From: Brachypterus glaber
Taxonomy: Eukaryota > Arthropoda > Insecta > Coleoptera > Kateretidae
Length of the DNA stretch: 64,000 bases
Direction of reading: 5' to 3'
NCBI GenBank assembly: GCA_958510825.1
Contig: OY294048.1
Location: 21,903,589 to 21,967,588 of the forward strand
Shown: positions 1-11,949 of the stretch, piece after piece
How the letters are laid out: every line of letters starts with the position of its first letter
Position numbering within the stretch: the first letter of the stretch is position 1
Translations under genes and position numbers: made by a program
The notes under the pieces: model-generated
What the model was told of the DNA's origin: nothing
Seen by the model: only the letters and a program-made list of their open reading frames with translations
Database searches by the model: none

Positions 1-285
1 ATCAAATTTTGAATATGTATAATATACAAAGACTATCATTTCCCATATTTTTCAATTTTTTAATCGGTAGGCGGCGCCAGGGGGCGGGCAATGGGGGACA
101 ATATTTTAAATGGAACCTTAGGTCTTGTGATACCTCATTTTAAAGTGATTAAAATTCTCTATTTAACTCACAGGTGTCTTCAGGCAAGCATAGGTTTGAC
201 AAAAATGTCACCAAAAACTGTTTAGGGGACTTTGTAGTAGACGTACTGGAGATCATAGAAATGCATCCAACAAAATCGTAGCTGC

Positions 286-1304
286 TCACTTAAGGCATTT
301 ATTCAATTTTATATATTTAATTACACATGTAGTGATGAAAATATGAACAACAGCTTTCCTTAAATGATTAATGTAGCTAGGATCTTCTAAACGGTTTATT
401 TTATATCTATTCCAATAAGTAAGGAATTTTTTGTGAACAGATTCACCAGCCTGTTCTGACCATAAACCTAGTCCTTTATTTTTCAGCAATTTTAACGAGT
501 CTTGAAGGTGATGGATAATTACATGAATTTTCAAAGTTTCAGATACACCCGTTGCTTTGAAACATTTCGATAACATATTTATATCTGCTTGACAATCATA
601 ATCTGAAGGAACCTTCCCAGTGGTGAAGCATTTTTCAACAATTTTGTTCATGATTTGGAAGGCGGATATAAAAGGAATAACTTGAAGTACTCCTACATCC
701 TTAACAATTTCCATATCGGTAAGCGCGTTGCTCTCTTTTAAAAGTTTTCGGCAGGCATTTCCTTCAAATATCTCGCCGTGATAACTTTTAGAGATTAAAT
801 TTAGTTTTTTTGGGCCACAGTAAGGCTTCATCACGTCCAAGTAGCGGCACAAGACCTACCCAAAATAAATGATTGACGAATCCTTAGATGGAGTTCTGGG
901 ATGATGCACTTCTCGATGACATACATATTATCATCTTCTTCGAAAAGAGGGAGGTTAATTGTGCTATAACAATCATTCGCAAACTTTTTGTCTTTCCCTT
1001 CAGAACAAAATTTTTCGTAACTTCTTTTCAAATCTTCATATGTCTTTAAAGTAGTAGTAGTCACATCTTTTTCTTCTATTTCATCATGATCGTCTTTTAT
1101 TGTCATACCTTCGCGCAAATCTTTCAAGGTGATAAAACAGTACGGACACGGATAAGTGGCTGTAGCCGTTTGCTGGCCATTGATCAACAGTAAAAGTTTA
1201 AAATCGCAAACAAATTTAAAAGCAATTGCATTAAGATTCGTTAATCTAAACATCAACTCAACATTTTGATAAGTTTCTTTTACTTGAGGTACAATGCAAA
1301 GCAT
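286..1304 (-). pseudogene. Unclassified transposon-type protein, left copy, frameshifted
   Basis: Two overlapping minus-strand frames (831-1304, then 286-852) are one former gene. The upstream part has a CPYC motif that could bind zinc, an acidic stretch and the motif PELHL. The downstream part ends with GLGLWSEQAGESVHKKF followed by YWNRYK. I recall this C-terminal signature (PELHLL, HVIIHH, SEQ-x-x-ESVH, W-x-RYK) from high-copy uncharacterised proteins in insect and cnidarian genomes, which suggests a transposon protein, but I cannot assign a catalytic domain. Compared with the right copy this one lacks 5 bases near 880, has one extra A in the A-run near 811, keeps 6 bases near 690 that the right copy lost, and has a frameshifted C-terminus near 320. 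The apparent N-terminus of the 286-852 frame is an artefact of these shifts. It is not expected to make a full protein. Confidence 0.6.
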
Positions 1305-1578
1305 TATAAGTCGATTAACACTTGTTAATTTTCCTTTCTTTCCAATGGACCATCCATCAACTTAACGACCTCTTACTTTCGATTTCCATATGATCCTTTT
1401 CTTCCTCTTCCTGTTGAATTAATTCTGTATTATCTAAACCGCTATTTAAATCCTCCGCGGAGGTCAAGGTTTTTTCAAAATATGTATTACCATTCTCCCA
1501 TAGAACTATTCGCCCGATTTAAATAGAGGTTTAGATAATACAGAATTAATTCAACAGGAAGAGGAAGAAAACGATCAT

Positions 1579-2482
1579 ATGGAAATCGAAAGTCCAAACG
1601 AAGAAGATGATAATATATATGTCATCGAGAAGTGCATCATCCCAGAACTCCATCTACTCCAAGGATTCGTCAATCATTTATTTTGGGATGGTCTTGTGCC
1701 GCTACTTGGACGTGATAAAGCCTTACTGTGGCCCAAAAAACTAAATTTAATCTCTAAAAGTTATCACGGCGAGATCTTTGAAGGGAATGCCTGCCGAAAA
1801 CTTTTAAAAGAGAGCAACGCGCTTACCGATCTGGAAATTGTTAAGGATGTAGGAGTACTTCAATTTTTTATATCCGCCTTCCAAATCATGAACAAAATTA
1901 TTGAAAAATGCTTCACCACTGGGAAGATTCCTTCAGATTATGATTGTCAAGGGTATATAAATATGTTATCGAAATGTTTCAAAGCAACGGGTGTATCTGA
2001 AACTTTGAAAATTCATGTAATTATCCATCACCTTCAAGACTCGTTAAAATTGCTGAAAAATAAAGGACTAGGTTTATGGTCAGAACAGGCTGGTGAATCT
2101 GTTCACAAAAAAATCCTTACTTATTGGAATATGGGAGATTTAGCTCAGCGGTCAATGGCATCGATATAGCCTGACACTGATCTAATGATCGTGAGTTCAA
2201 ACCTCACTGGCGCCGATTGCCTTTTTCAGTTAATTAATAATTGAAATTTGGCGAAGGCGTACTCCCTAGATATATTGGTTCGAAAGTCAATTAAAGCCGG
2301 TGGTTCCCTCTACTACTAGCCCACACAAGTCCTGGACTTAGGGGATGCTTAATTAAGTAGAATAGTACGAGGTTAAAAACAAACAAACATAAAATAGATA
2401 TAAAATAAACCGTTTAGACGATCCTAGCTACATTAATCATTTAAAGAAAGCTGTTGTTCAATTTTCATCACTACATGTGTAA
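1579..2482 (+). pseudogene. Unclassified transposon-type protein, right copy, interrupted by a SINE
   Basis: This is the inverted partner of 286-1304. The frame is open from 1579 to the SINE at 2131, and the same protein resumes after the SINE at 2396 (arginine-tyrosine-lysine onward) to a stop at about 2481. Apart from the SINE the C-terminal half is therefore better preserved than in the left copy. The upstream region is internally deleted: the match jumps from the MEIES start directly to the acidic EEDDN stretch, dropping about 420 bases present at left. Residues around PELHLLQGFVNHLF are continuous here, which shows what the frameshifted left copy once encoded. The function is unknown; the motifs are those listed for the left copy. 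The last codons before position 2169 belong to the SINE and are not native. Confidence 0.6.
2131..2395 (+). mobile_element. tRNA-derived SINE inside the right copy
   Basis: The insertion is defined by comparison with the left arm, which runs straight across the site. The head has a tRNA-like RNA polymerase III promoter: an A box TAGCTCAGCGG at 2141-2151 and a B box GTTCAAACC at 2195-2203, about 44 bases apart. The 3' end is A-rich with AAAC repeats (about 2375-2395). The body of about 265 bases has no open frame. I see no clear long target duplication; at most AAT is repeated at the two edges. This is a SINE and not a functional tRNA, because no cloverleaf closes over the head. Confidence 0.75.
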
Positions 2483-3075
2483 TTAAATATATAAAATTGA
2501 ATAAATGTCTTAAGTGAGCAGCTACGATTTTTTTGGATGCATTTCTATGATCTCCAGTACGTCTACTACAAAGTCCCCTAAACAGTTATTGGTGACATTT
2601 TTGTCAAACCTATGCTTGCCTGAAGACACCTGTGAACTGTGTTACTATTTATTTTTTAATATTTTTTTGAGATTTTTTTTTCTTGAAAATTATTCATATT
2701 TTTAATGTCTTGTGCATAAAAATAAAAAATTTTACACGAAAATTATAAATAATTAGTCTGAACATGATAATACACCATGCCATAACTATTTTGGCCTTTT
2801 TGCGCAAAATTTCCAAAATATTGAAAATTTCATCAAATTTAAAAAAAAAAATCTTCAAAAAAACTATTAAACAATAAATAGTTACAGTTAAATAGATAAT
2901 TTTAAGCTCTTTAAAATGACGTATCACAAGACCTAAGGCGCCATTTAAAATATTGTCCCCCATTGCCCCCGTGGGCCGCCTTACTGAATAAAAAATAAAA
3001 AAATATGGCAACTGATAGTTTTTATTGTGTGATATACATATTCCAAATTTGAAGTTTTTATCTCATTCCGTACCA

Positions 3076-4553
3076 ATTTTCATCAGAATCCAACAACATC
3101 TAACAGATATGGCCGCCATATTGGATCCGCCATTTTGAATTTTGAAACCTCCTGTTACTAACATTTACGATATTACGACCAAAAGCCGAGTTTTCGCCAA
3201 AAACGAAGGTCTCCTGGCCCATAATGGACCCGGGGTATGTTAATATGGAGTATTGATGGAAAAGAACTTTTTATACCACGTTTTATAAAATAACAATAAC
3301 AATTTTGCAAAAGTCTTATTCCAAACACTTGAATTAGGGCATTTCTAAAAGGATTTTTTAATAAATTTATTTTTCTGTAAATTTTCAGCTAATTATTTAA
3401 CGTGTCGGGCCTTGAAAGCCCTTGGTATGCATCCTACGGTAAAAAATATCAACATGACACATGTCAAAGGCACTTCTTAAAGACTGTTTGACCCAAAATT
3501 ATTGTGCATAACATTGAAAATAGCTTAATTCAAATGCAATAAAAGTAATGCTTATGACTCAGAAAGTTAAAAATAGATTTTTCTACGATCCAATAGAAAA
3601 GTTAACATTTTTACAAAAACAAATGAAGTTTTCAGATTGCAAAATAACCTATTTTTTAGCATTTTACTTTTCTGCTCGTCACGATGACAGCAAACGCAAA
3701 ATTGAATTTTACGCGCTAGAGTGTAGGCAACCGGCATGTCAGTCGTAAAATAGCTGTCAAGTACATATATGCTACAAGATGTTGTGTTCCGCCATTTTTT
3801 TAATATAAAATTATTATTTATTTTGAATCAAATCTTAATTTCGTGTGCTAAATATTTGTGTGTTATATATTTGTTGCCATTAAGGAATTATGGAGAATGA
3901 CTGTGATGAGGATTTTACTTCTAAACCACCAGATTTGCAGAAAATTGTGCTAGGTCGCAGCTTACAAGCTTGTAAGATTATAATTTACTTTCTGAAATTT
4001 GTATAGGTATTTATTTATTTTAGATCGTAGAAAAAATGTTGTTTGTATTACGAGCGCAAAATGTGATTTCTGCTTTCGCGTGATTGCTGATCTCGACTAA
4101 AAATAACTATTTTAGTTTACCTCATTTTCACAGCTTTTTGAGCTTCTAGAAAGAAACCGGATCCATTTGGACCATAGCTTAAATTAAATGTAATTAAGGC
4201 ATGTATAAAATTCAGCTGGGAGAAAATTATGAAATGAAAATGGCCTTTCGACTATAAAATTAATCTTTGTATTTTCAAACGAATCGTTTGTCAACCATTA
4301 TTTTATTCGACCATAAAACCAATGTGAAATAATTATGACTCGTAAATAAAATATCAAAAAAGTAAAAATAACAATGGTAACAAAATAAAAGGCGTACATA
4401 AACGAATGTCATTAATACGAACTCGTTTAAGCGAAAAGTTTTATTACCGGATTATCTACCATTATTTGTGATCACACTTTAGAAAAAGAAAAACTTGCAA
4501 AGTATAACATTATTTTGAACTTAGGGTAGTTGGGGGTATGAGAGAAAATTTTA
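3076..4553. other. Unassigned AT-rich segment
   Basis: No protein longer than about 65 residues is open here. There is a short palindrome around ATATGGCCGCCATAT near 3110. The 3120-3240 stretch, with GCCATTTTG and CCCGGGGTATG motifs, has the look of a dispersed repeat, but I found no second copy in the window. A possible short exon is listed separately at 3890-3971. Confidence 0.4.
3890..3971 (+). CDS. Possible first coding exon (weak candidate)
   Basis: An ATG at 3890 opens 27 codons beginning MENDCDEDF and running through KIVLGRSLQA, and is followed directly by GTAAGA, a good match to a splice donor, at 3972. The frame stays open only a short way beyond the donor. The acidic N-terminus and the donor are all the support I have. 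No acceptor or following exon could be recognised downstream, since the tandem repeats begin at 4554. It may be a chance open frame, a relic exon of a transposon, or the start of a host gene. Confidence 0.15.
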
Positions 4554-5509
4554 AACATCATCCACTCAAGAATAGAATAGGATAGATTTTTATTGTCTTA
4601 AACATTTTTACAAGAAAATGAATGACTCGTCAAGAAAATATAACCAAAAACAAATATTTTAAATATTTTAAAAAGATACACTATATAATTTTTTTAATTT
4701 TTTAGAGACATAGAAGTCGGTTATTTTTTTTGCGAAAAGTTTTTTTCTTATCTTAAAATTAAATAAAAAATTAATGGTCAAAAAGTGACAGAAGAAGTTT
4801 CTAAATAGTAGAGTGAATTTTCATTCTAAGTCGGCAAGTGTAAATTTAAACTAGATGATTTATTTTATATACTATAATAATATTATATAATATATTATAA
4901 AGCTTATAATATATTATACATGTATTATAAAGCTTTTAATCTAAAATTTATATTTATAGTGTATATGTTTACACTACTCTAAATTTATAAAATAATTTGT
5001 CTTTTAATCAACGTTTACGCTATTAGTAACCAGAGGTTAATGTAAACTATTATCTATAGATAGTTTACACGAATTACAGTGTAAAGTGTTTACACTAAAA
5101 CGGTTGGTCACATTTATGTGAAAATCCTTTTTCTATATGCAGATGGTGGAACTTATTTAGAGTAAAATATTCGATCTATTTTTTTCTTGTGTATTGTGTT
5201 TATTTTAAATTATATGCTCGACAAACTTGAATAAACAATAAAACTTAAAATGAAAAAATTTATTTGATCATTCCATGGAATAAATGAAAGTAATTAATTT
5301 AATTAATTGTTAAATAAATTTTAATTTTATTAAATATTTCAATTAATTATAACAATAAATATTGTTTAAAGCATATACTTTAATGTGAGCCGTTTTACAC
5401 TTTTTTTAAGTTTGATTTGGCGGTAGTTTTTAAAAGTAATAGAGGCCCCAAATAAGCATATGCTTGTGGTAGGTGGTCTCCATTAATTTTGAGAAAATAC
5501 ACTGCTCAG

Positions 5510-6130
5510 TAAAAGAGCTTTCCCATTTTTCACCTCACCGCGTAAAATGGATTTTTTATTATCAGATTTACCAGTTTTTACAAAAAACTAACCCCCCGCC
5601 TCTTAGGGGGTGGAGTTAGATTTTTTTTATTATCAGATTCTCTTTTAGCAACCTTAAAAACCCCAATATACCAATTTTCACAAAAACTACCCCCCACCCC
5701 ACAGGGGGTGAATTTTAAAAAATTTATTAAAAGTTATTCAGTTTTAGCGACGTCAAAAACCCCAATATATAAATTTTCAAGAAAACTACCCTCTGCCCCT
5801 CAGGGGGTGGAGTAAGAATTTTTTACTATCAGATTTACTTTCAGCAACCTGAAAAATTCCAATATACCAATTTTCACGAATACTACCCCAGATTCACTTT
5901 CAGCAATCTCAAAAACACAATATACCAGTTTTTAGGAAAGCTACCCTCCACCCCTCAGGGGTTGTAAATTATAAAAAAAATATTATCAGATTCATATTAG
6001 TCGACCCCAAAAAACCCCTAACCTCCTAACCCCTGCGGGGTGGAATTATATTATCATATTAAAATTTCAGCAACCCTAATAACTCCTATATAGAAATTTT
6101 TTAATTTTTGTAAAAAAATGATTTTTCCCC
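5510..6130. repeat. Minisatellite of about 80-90 bp modules (in every tandem unit)
   Basis: About six diverged modules. Each combines TTATCAGATT, a CAACCT-AAAAACCCCAATATACC stretch, AATTTTCACAAAAACTACC and a CCCCT/AGGGG near-palindrome. It is preceded by CACTGCTCAGTAAAAGAGC and followed by a conserved segment containing TTGGTAACATACCTGTATG (about 6185-6245). It recurs at +3,698 and +7,396, and an independent inverted copy of the same family lies at 39360-40505. Confidence 0.85.
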
Positions 6131-6549
6131 ATTCCCCCTGCCGCACCCCAATGTTCACCAAAAACAATCCCGAGCGAGAACTTTTGGTAACATACCTGTA
6201 TGCCAAATTTCAAGTCTCTAGCTTAAAGCGTTCTTAAGTTATCGTGCACGCAGGTCCAGCTTTTCAGCATGAATGTTTTAAGTATTACCTAAAATTCCAT
6301 TATGGCTATTCTTCTTTCTTCCATATCAATATTGTATTACTTTATCTGTTTTTATAGACAAATTTTTAGCCTAAAGGAGGGTATCGTATTTTGGGCTAAG
6401 TCGCCTGCAACGATAAGATTGTACATGCTTATAGACATAAAAATAAATACCTAGCCAAAATTTTAGCCCTTCTAGTGTCCCGGAACATACTTTAATTAAT
6501 TATTTTAGTTAAGACAATGGACATAGGTTAATGCAGGATTTGGCAACAT

Positions 6550-6875
6550 TAAAAATCATTTTTCTGTGTTCTATGTTAAAAATAATGCTTTTAAAATGTA
6601 AAAAGTAATTAAAAGATGCAAGACTCTTAGGCAGTTAATGTTTTATTTCTTAAATATAAAAAATTCATTGTTGGATCTTTACTGGATATTGTTTGAAACT
6701 TGTTGTTAACAGACTATTAAAAATCGTTTTTCTGTGTTCTATGTTAAAAATAATACTCTTAAAATGTAAAAAGTTATTAAAAGATGCAAGACTCTTAAGC
6801 AGTTAATGTTTTATTTGTTAAATATAAAAAATTCATTGTTGGATCATTACTGGATATTTTTTGGAACTTTGATCG
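6550..6875. repeat. 168-bp direct duplication inside the tandem unit
   Basis: TAAAAATC-TTTTTCTGTGTTC begins at 6550 and again at 6718. The two copies are about 95 percent alike through ATTCATTGTTGGATC and TACTGGATATT. The pair is repeated in units 2 and 3, so this duplication came before the 3.7-kb triplication. Confidence 0.85.
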
Positions 6876-8251
6876 AAAAATAAAATTAGAGAAGATATTT
6901 CAAATGAGTAAGTAGGTAGGTAGTAGTATATTTTTGCTATATAAAGAACAAGGGCCTTTGTCATATTTGTCTAGTCTTAAATAAACTTTGCACATTGACT
7001 ACCAAAGAAAAACATGTATTTTTTCTTGTGGGGCCAAGGGCAAAGTTTGTTGGGCTTATAGTTAACTGCCCTTGTCTGTAAAATTAATAATATATTACAA
7101 ATTTTTAATATAAGGCTAAAGATTCACACGTTGCACATCACGAGTTTTAAATGATGCATTGTTGTCAGGTTTAGATAACACAGAATTATTTACTATTATT
7201 ATTTAATTTTATTTTTTAACAAATAAACTTTGTAATCAGTTTTTATCATTTCTTTTCATCATTTTGCACTTTTTTAAGTAAAAACCTATTTTTCTCATTT
7301 GGCCCAAAACTCCCATTTGAAACGATATCCTTCTTTTAATAAAATTATTCTTGTGACAGATTTTTAACATACGATGCATCGATAGTAATTCCAAAAAAAA
7401 TTGTCTGAATTATTTAGAGTAAATTAAAATAGACAACATTAAGAGGGCCAACCAATAAGGCAATTGTGACATTTACTAAATTTTTGGAACACCCTTTATG
7501 CAAAAACAAGAACTATAAGTTTTAAATCGTTTGGTTAGGTATTGACTGATTTGGATATTTCTTTTAGTGAACTATTCAAAAAAAGTGTAAAATGCCTCAA
7601 CCTAATATACATTAATTTAAATATTGTCAAACTATTCATTTATAATAATTTTAATAAATCAATCTTGTGTTGAAATGGTTTTAATTTGTTTATATTTTAT
7701 TAAAGTTTTAATTATAAAATTATAAAAGTATAATGAAAAATTCATTAAATAAAGAGTATAATTTTCACAAGGGGCCATAGCAATAATCGGTTTGTGGTGA
7801 CATCTGATGACATATGTTTTTTTAATTTTTGGGCTGTTTTATCTTGCGAACTAGGGAAAATACAAAAAAATATAGCTTTTTTATGTGTTAAATAATTTTT
7901 GTAATGTAACTTTTGAATATATTTTTCATTTTTTTTTAAATATAATAAGGGGGTTCTTGGGCCAGAGTCAAACAGCCTCAAATTTTGATATTGTGTAATT
8001 TCGGGAGTAAAAATTAAGGAAAATTGCAGCCAAATTAAATGATCAGTCGGAGAAAAACACTTTTTATTAATTAAAGAACCGGCCTGATAAATATTATATA
8101 GAAGGCTTTATTATCATTTACTTATATGTGGTTCTAATACACTTTTGCGAATCTTCCACGTGCTGACATTTTATACGTGTCTGCTAATTATCCGCATATT
8201 TTCTGTTATATTTTTACTTGATTATGTCAAAACATGGTTTGGTATATCGAC

Positions 8252-11200
8252 AACATCATCCACTCAAGAATAGAATAGGATAGATTTTTATTGTCTTAAA
8301 CATTTTTACAAGAAAATGAATGACTCGTCAAGAAAATATAACCAAAAACAAATATTTTAAATATTTTAAAAAGATACACTATATAATTTTTTTAATTTTT
8401 TAGAGACATAGAAGTCGGTTATTTTTTTTGCGAAAAGTTTTTTTCTTATCTTAAAATTAAATAAAAAATTAATGGTCAAAAAGTGACAGAAGAAGTTTCT
8501 AAATAGTAGAGTGAATTTTCATTCTAAGTCGGCAAGTGTAAATTTAAACTAGATGATTTATTTTATATACTATAATAATATTATATAATATATTATAAAG
8601 CTTATAATATATTATACATGTATTATAAAGCTTTTAATCTAAAATTTATATTTATAGTGTATATGTTTACACTACTCTAAATTTATAAAATAATTTGTCT
8701 TTTAATCAACGTTTACGCTATTAGTAACCAGAGGTTAATGTAAACTATTATCTATAGATAGTTTACACGAATTACAGTGTAAAGTGTTTACACTAAAACG
8801 GTTGGTCACATTTATGTGAAAATCCTTTTTCTATATGCAGATGGTGGAACTTATTTAGAGTAAAATATTCGATCTATTTTTTTCTTGTGTATTGTGTTTA
8901 TTTTAAATTATATGCTCGACAAACTTGAATAAACAATAAAACTTAAAATGAAAAAATTTATTTGATCATTCCATGGAATAAATGAAAGTAATTAATTTAA
9001 TTAATTGTTAAATAAATTTTAATTTTATTAAATATTTCAATTAATTATAACAATAAATATTGTTTAAAGCATATACTTTAATGTGAGCCGTTTTACACTT
9101 TTTTTAAGTTTGATTTGGCGGTAGTTTTTAAAAGTAATAGAGGCCCCAAATAAGCATATGCTTGTGGTAGGTGGTCTCCATTAATTTTGAGAAAATACAC
9201 TGCTCAGTAAAAGAGCTTTCCCATTTTTCACCTCACCGCGTAAAATGGATTTTTTATTATCAGATTTACCAGTTTTTACAAAAAACTAACCCCCCGCCTC
9301 TTAGGGGGTGGAGTTAGATTTTTTTTATTATCAGATTCTCTTTTAGCAACCTTAAAAACCCCAATATACCAATTTTCACAAAAACTACCCCCCACCCCAC
9401 AGGGGGTGAATTTTAAAAAATTTATTAAAAGTTATTCAGTTTTAGCGACGTCAAAAACCCCAATATATAAATTTTCAAGAAAACTACCCTCTGCCCCTCA
9501 GGGGGTGGAGTAAGAATTTTTTACTATCAGATTTACTTTCAGCAACCTGAAAAATTCCAATATACCAATTTTCACGAATACTACCCCAGATTCACTTTCA
9601 GCAATCTCAAAAACACAATATACCAGTTTTTAGGAAAGCTACCCTCCACCCCTCAGGGGTTGTAAATTATAAAAAAAATATTATCAGATTCATATTAGTC
9701 GACCCCAAAAAACCCCTAACCTCCTAACCCCTGCGGGGTGGAATTATATTATCATATTAAAATTTCAGCAACCCTAATAACTCCTATATAGAAATTTTTT
9801 AATTTTTGTAAAAAAATGATTTTTCCCCATTCCCCCTGCCGCACCCCAATGTTCACCAAAAACAATCCCGAGCGAGAACTTTTGGTAACATACCTGTATG
9901 CCAAATTTCAAGTCTCTAGCTTAAAGCGTTCTTAAGTTATCGTGCACGCAGGTCCAGCTTTTCAGCATGAATGTTTTAAGTATTACCTAAAATTCCATTA
10001 TGGCTATTCTTCTTTCTTCCATATCAATATTGTATTACTTTATCTGTTTTTATAGACAAATTTTTAGCCTAAAGGAGGGTATCGTATTTTGGGCTAAGTC
10101 GCCTGCAACGATAAGATTGTACATGCTTATAGACATAAAAATAAATACCTAGCCAAAATTTTAGCCCTTCTAGTGTCCCGGAACATACTTTAATTAATTA
10201 TTTTAGTTAAGACAATGGACATAGGTTAATGCAGGATTTGGCAACATTAAAAATCATTTTTCTGTGTTCTATGTTAAAAATAATGCTTTTAAAATGTAAA
10301 AAGTAATTAAAAGATGCAAGACTCTTAGGCAGTTAATGTTTTATTTCTTAAATATAAAAAATTCATTGTTGGATCTTTACTGGATATTGTTTGAAACTTG
10401 TTATTAACAGACTATTAAAAATCGTTTTTCTGTGTTCTATGTTAAAAATAATACTCTTAAAATGTAAAAAGTTATTAAAAGATGCAAGACTCTTAAGCAG
10501 TTAATGTTTTATTTGTTAAATATAAAAAATTCATTGTTGGATCATTACTGGATATTTTTTGGAACTTTGATCGAAAAATAAAATTAGAGAAGATATTTCA
10601 AATGAGTAAGTAGGTAGGTAGTAGTATATTTTTGCTATATAAAGAACAAGGGCCTTTGTCATATTTGTCTAGTCTTAAATAAACTTTGCACATTGACTAC
10701 CAAAGAAAAACATGTATTTTTTCTTGTGGGGCCAAGGGCAAAGTTTGTTGGGCTTATAGTTAACTGCCCTTGTCTGTAAAATTAATAATATATTACAAAT
10801 TTTTAATATAAGGCTAAAGATTCACACGTTGCACATCACGAGTTTTAAATGATGCATTGTTGTCAGGTTTAGATAACACAGAATTATTTACTATTATTAT
10901 TTAATTTTAATTTTTAACAAATAAACTTTGTAATCAGTTTTTATCATTTCTTTTCATCATTTTGCACTTTTTTAAGTAAAAACCTATTTTTCTCATTTGG
11001 CCCAAAACTCCCATTTGAAACGATATCCTTCTTTTAATAAAATTATTCTTGTGACAGATTTTTAACATACGATGCATCGATAGTAATTCCAAAAAAAATT
11101 GTCTGAATTATTTAGAGTAAATTAAAATAGACAACATTAAGAGGGCCAACCAATAAGGCAATTGTGACATTTACTAAATTTTTGGAACACCCTTTATGCA

Positions 11201-11949
11201 AAAACAAGAACTATAAGTTTTAAATCGTTTGGTTAGGTATTGACTGATTTGGATATTTCTTTTAGTGAACTATTCAAAAAAAGTGTAAAATGCCTCAACC
11301 TAATATACATTAATTTAAATATTGTCAAACTATTCATTTATAATAATTTTAATAAATCAATCTTGTGTTGAAATGGTTTTAATTTGTTTATATTTTATTA
11401 AAGTTTTAATTATAAAATTATAAAAGTATAATGAAAAATTCATTAAATAAAGAGTATAATTTTCACAAGGGGCCATAGCAATAATCGGTTTGTGGTGACA
11501 TCTGATGACATATGTTTTTTTAATTTTTGGGCTGTTTTATCTTGCGAACTAGGGAAAATACAAAAAAATATAGCTTTTTTATGTGTTAAATAATTTTTGT
11601 AATGTAACTTTTGAATATATTTTTCATTTTTTTTTAAATATAATAAGGGGGTTCTTGGGCCAGAGTCAAACAGCCTCAAATTTTGATATTGTGTAATTTC
11701 GGGAGTAAAAATTAAGGAAAATTGCAGCCAAATTAAATGATCAGTCGGAGAAAAACACTTTTTATTAATTAAAGAACCGGCCTGATAAATATTATATAGA
11801 AGGCTTTATTATCATTTACTTATATGTGGTTCTAATACACTTTTGCGAATCTTCCACGTGCTGACATTTTATACGTGTCTGCTAATTATCCGCATATTTT
11901 CTGTTATATTTTTACTTGATTATGTCAAAACATGGTTTGGTATATCGAC
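8252..11949. repeat. 3,698-bp tandem unit, copy 2
   Basis: Exact period of 3,698 bases from copy 1, with only a couple of base differences noted by eye (10403 and 10910). The junction between copies reads ATATCGAC-AA-CATCATCC: the dinucleotide AA is shared by the left border (before 4556) and the right border (after 15646). The tandem array therefore has a two-base microhomology junction with no inserted sequence. Confidence 0.95.

Larger units (their letters stand above)
1..3075. mobile_element. Inverted (head-to-head) DNA-transposon-like element carrying two broken copies of an unclassified protein
   Basis: Bases 1-1455 reappear as reverse complement in 1515-3075, so the element is a long palindrome with a spacer of about 60 bases. 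The window opens inside the left terminal repeat: by comparison with the related MITE at 35989-36695 a few tens of bases are missing at the left. Both arms hold the same coding region, on the minus strand at left and the plus strand at right, so the coding sequences point outward from the centre. The right arm lacks about 420 bases of upstream coding sequence present at left and has gained a SINE at 2131-2395. The outer 250-300 bases of each arm (around 60-240 and 2700-3060) share a GGCGGCGCCAGGG-type motif and flanks with the MITE at 35989-36695 and the fragment at 41206-41460. That links a coding element to non-coding derivatives. The transposon class is not certain. Confidence 0.75.
4554..8251. 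repeat. 3,698-bp tandem unit, copy 1
   Basis: First of three head-to-tail copies. The unit starts at AACATCATCCACTCAAG and ends at GGTATATCGAC. Inside it, in order, are: an AT-rich part with several GTTTACAC/GTGTAAAC motifs (about 4830-5110); a minisatellite (about 5510-6130); a 168-bp direct duplication (6550 and 6718); and a truncated left arm of the palindrome described at 15345-17330 (about 7950-8251). There is no convincing coding sequence; the 78-residue minus-strand frame near 7745-7981 repeats in each unit only because the unit does. Copy 1 differs from copy 2 at 6705 (G, against A in copy 2) and 7212 (T, against A). Confidence 0.95.

Noticed and set aside
2131..2220. Functional tRNA gene
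   Set aside because: A and B boxes are good but the stems do not pair as a tRNA; it sits at the head of a SINE.
7745..7981. 78-codon minus-strand frame repeated at 11443-11679 and as a 123-codon frame at 15141-15512
   Set aside because: It repeats because the 3.7-kb unit repeats; the longer version arises from a one-base deletion. No family motif.
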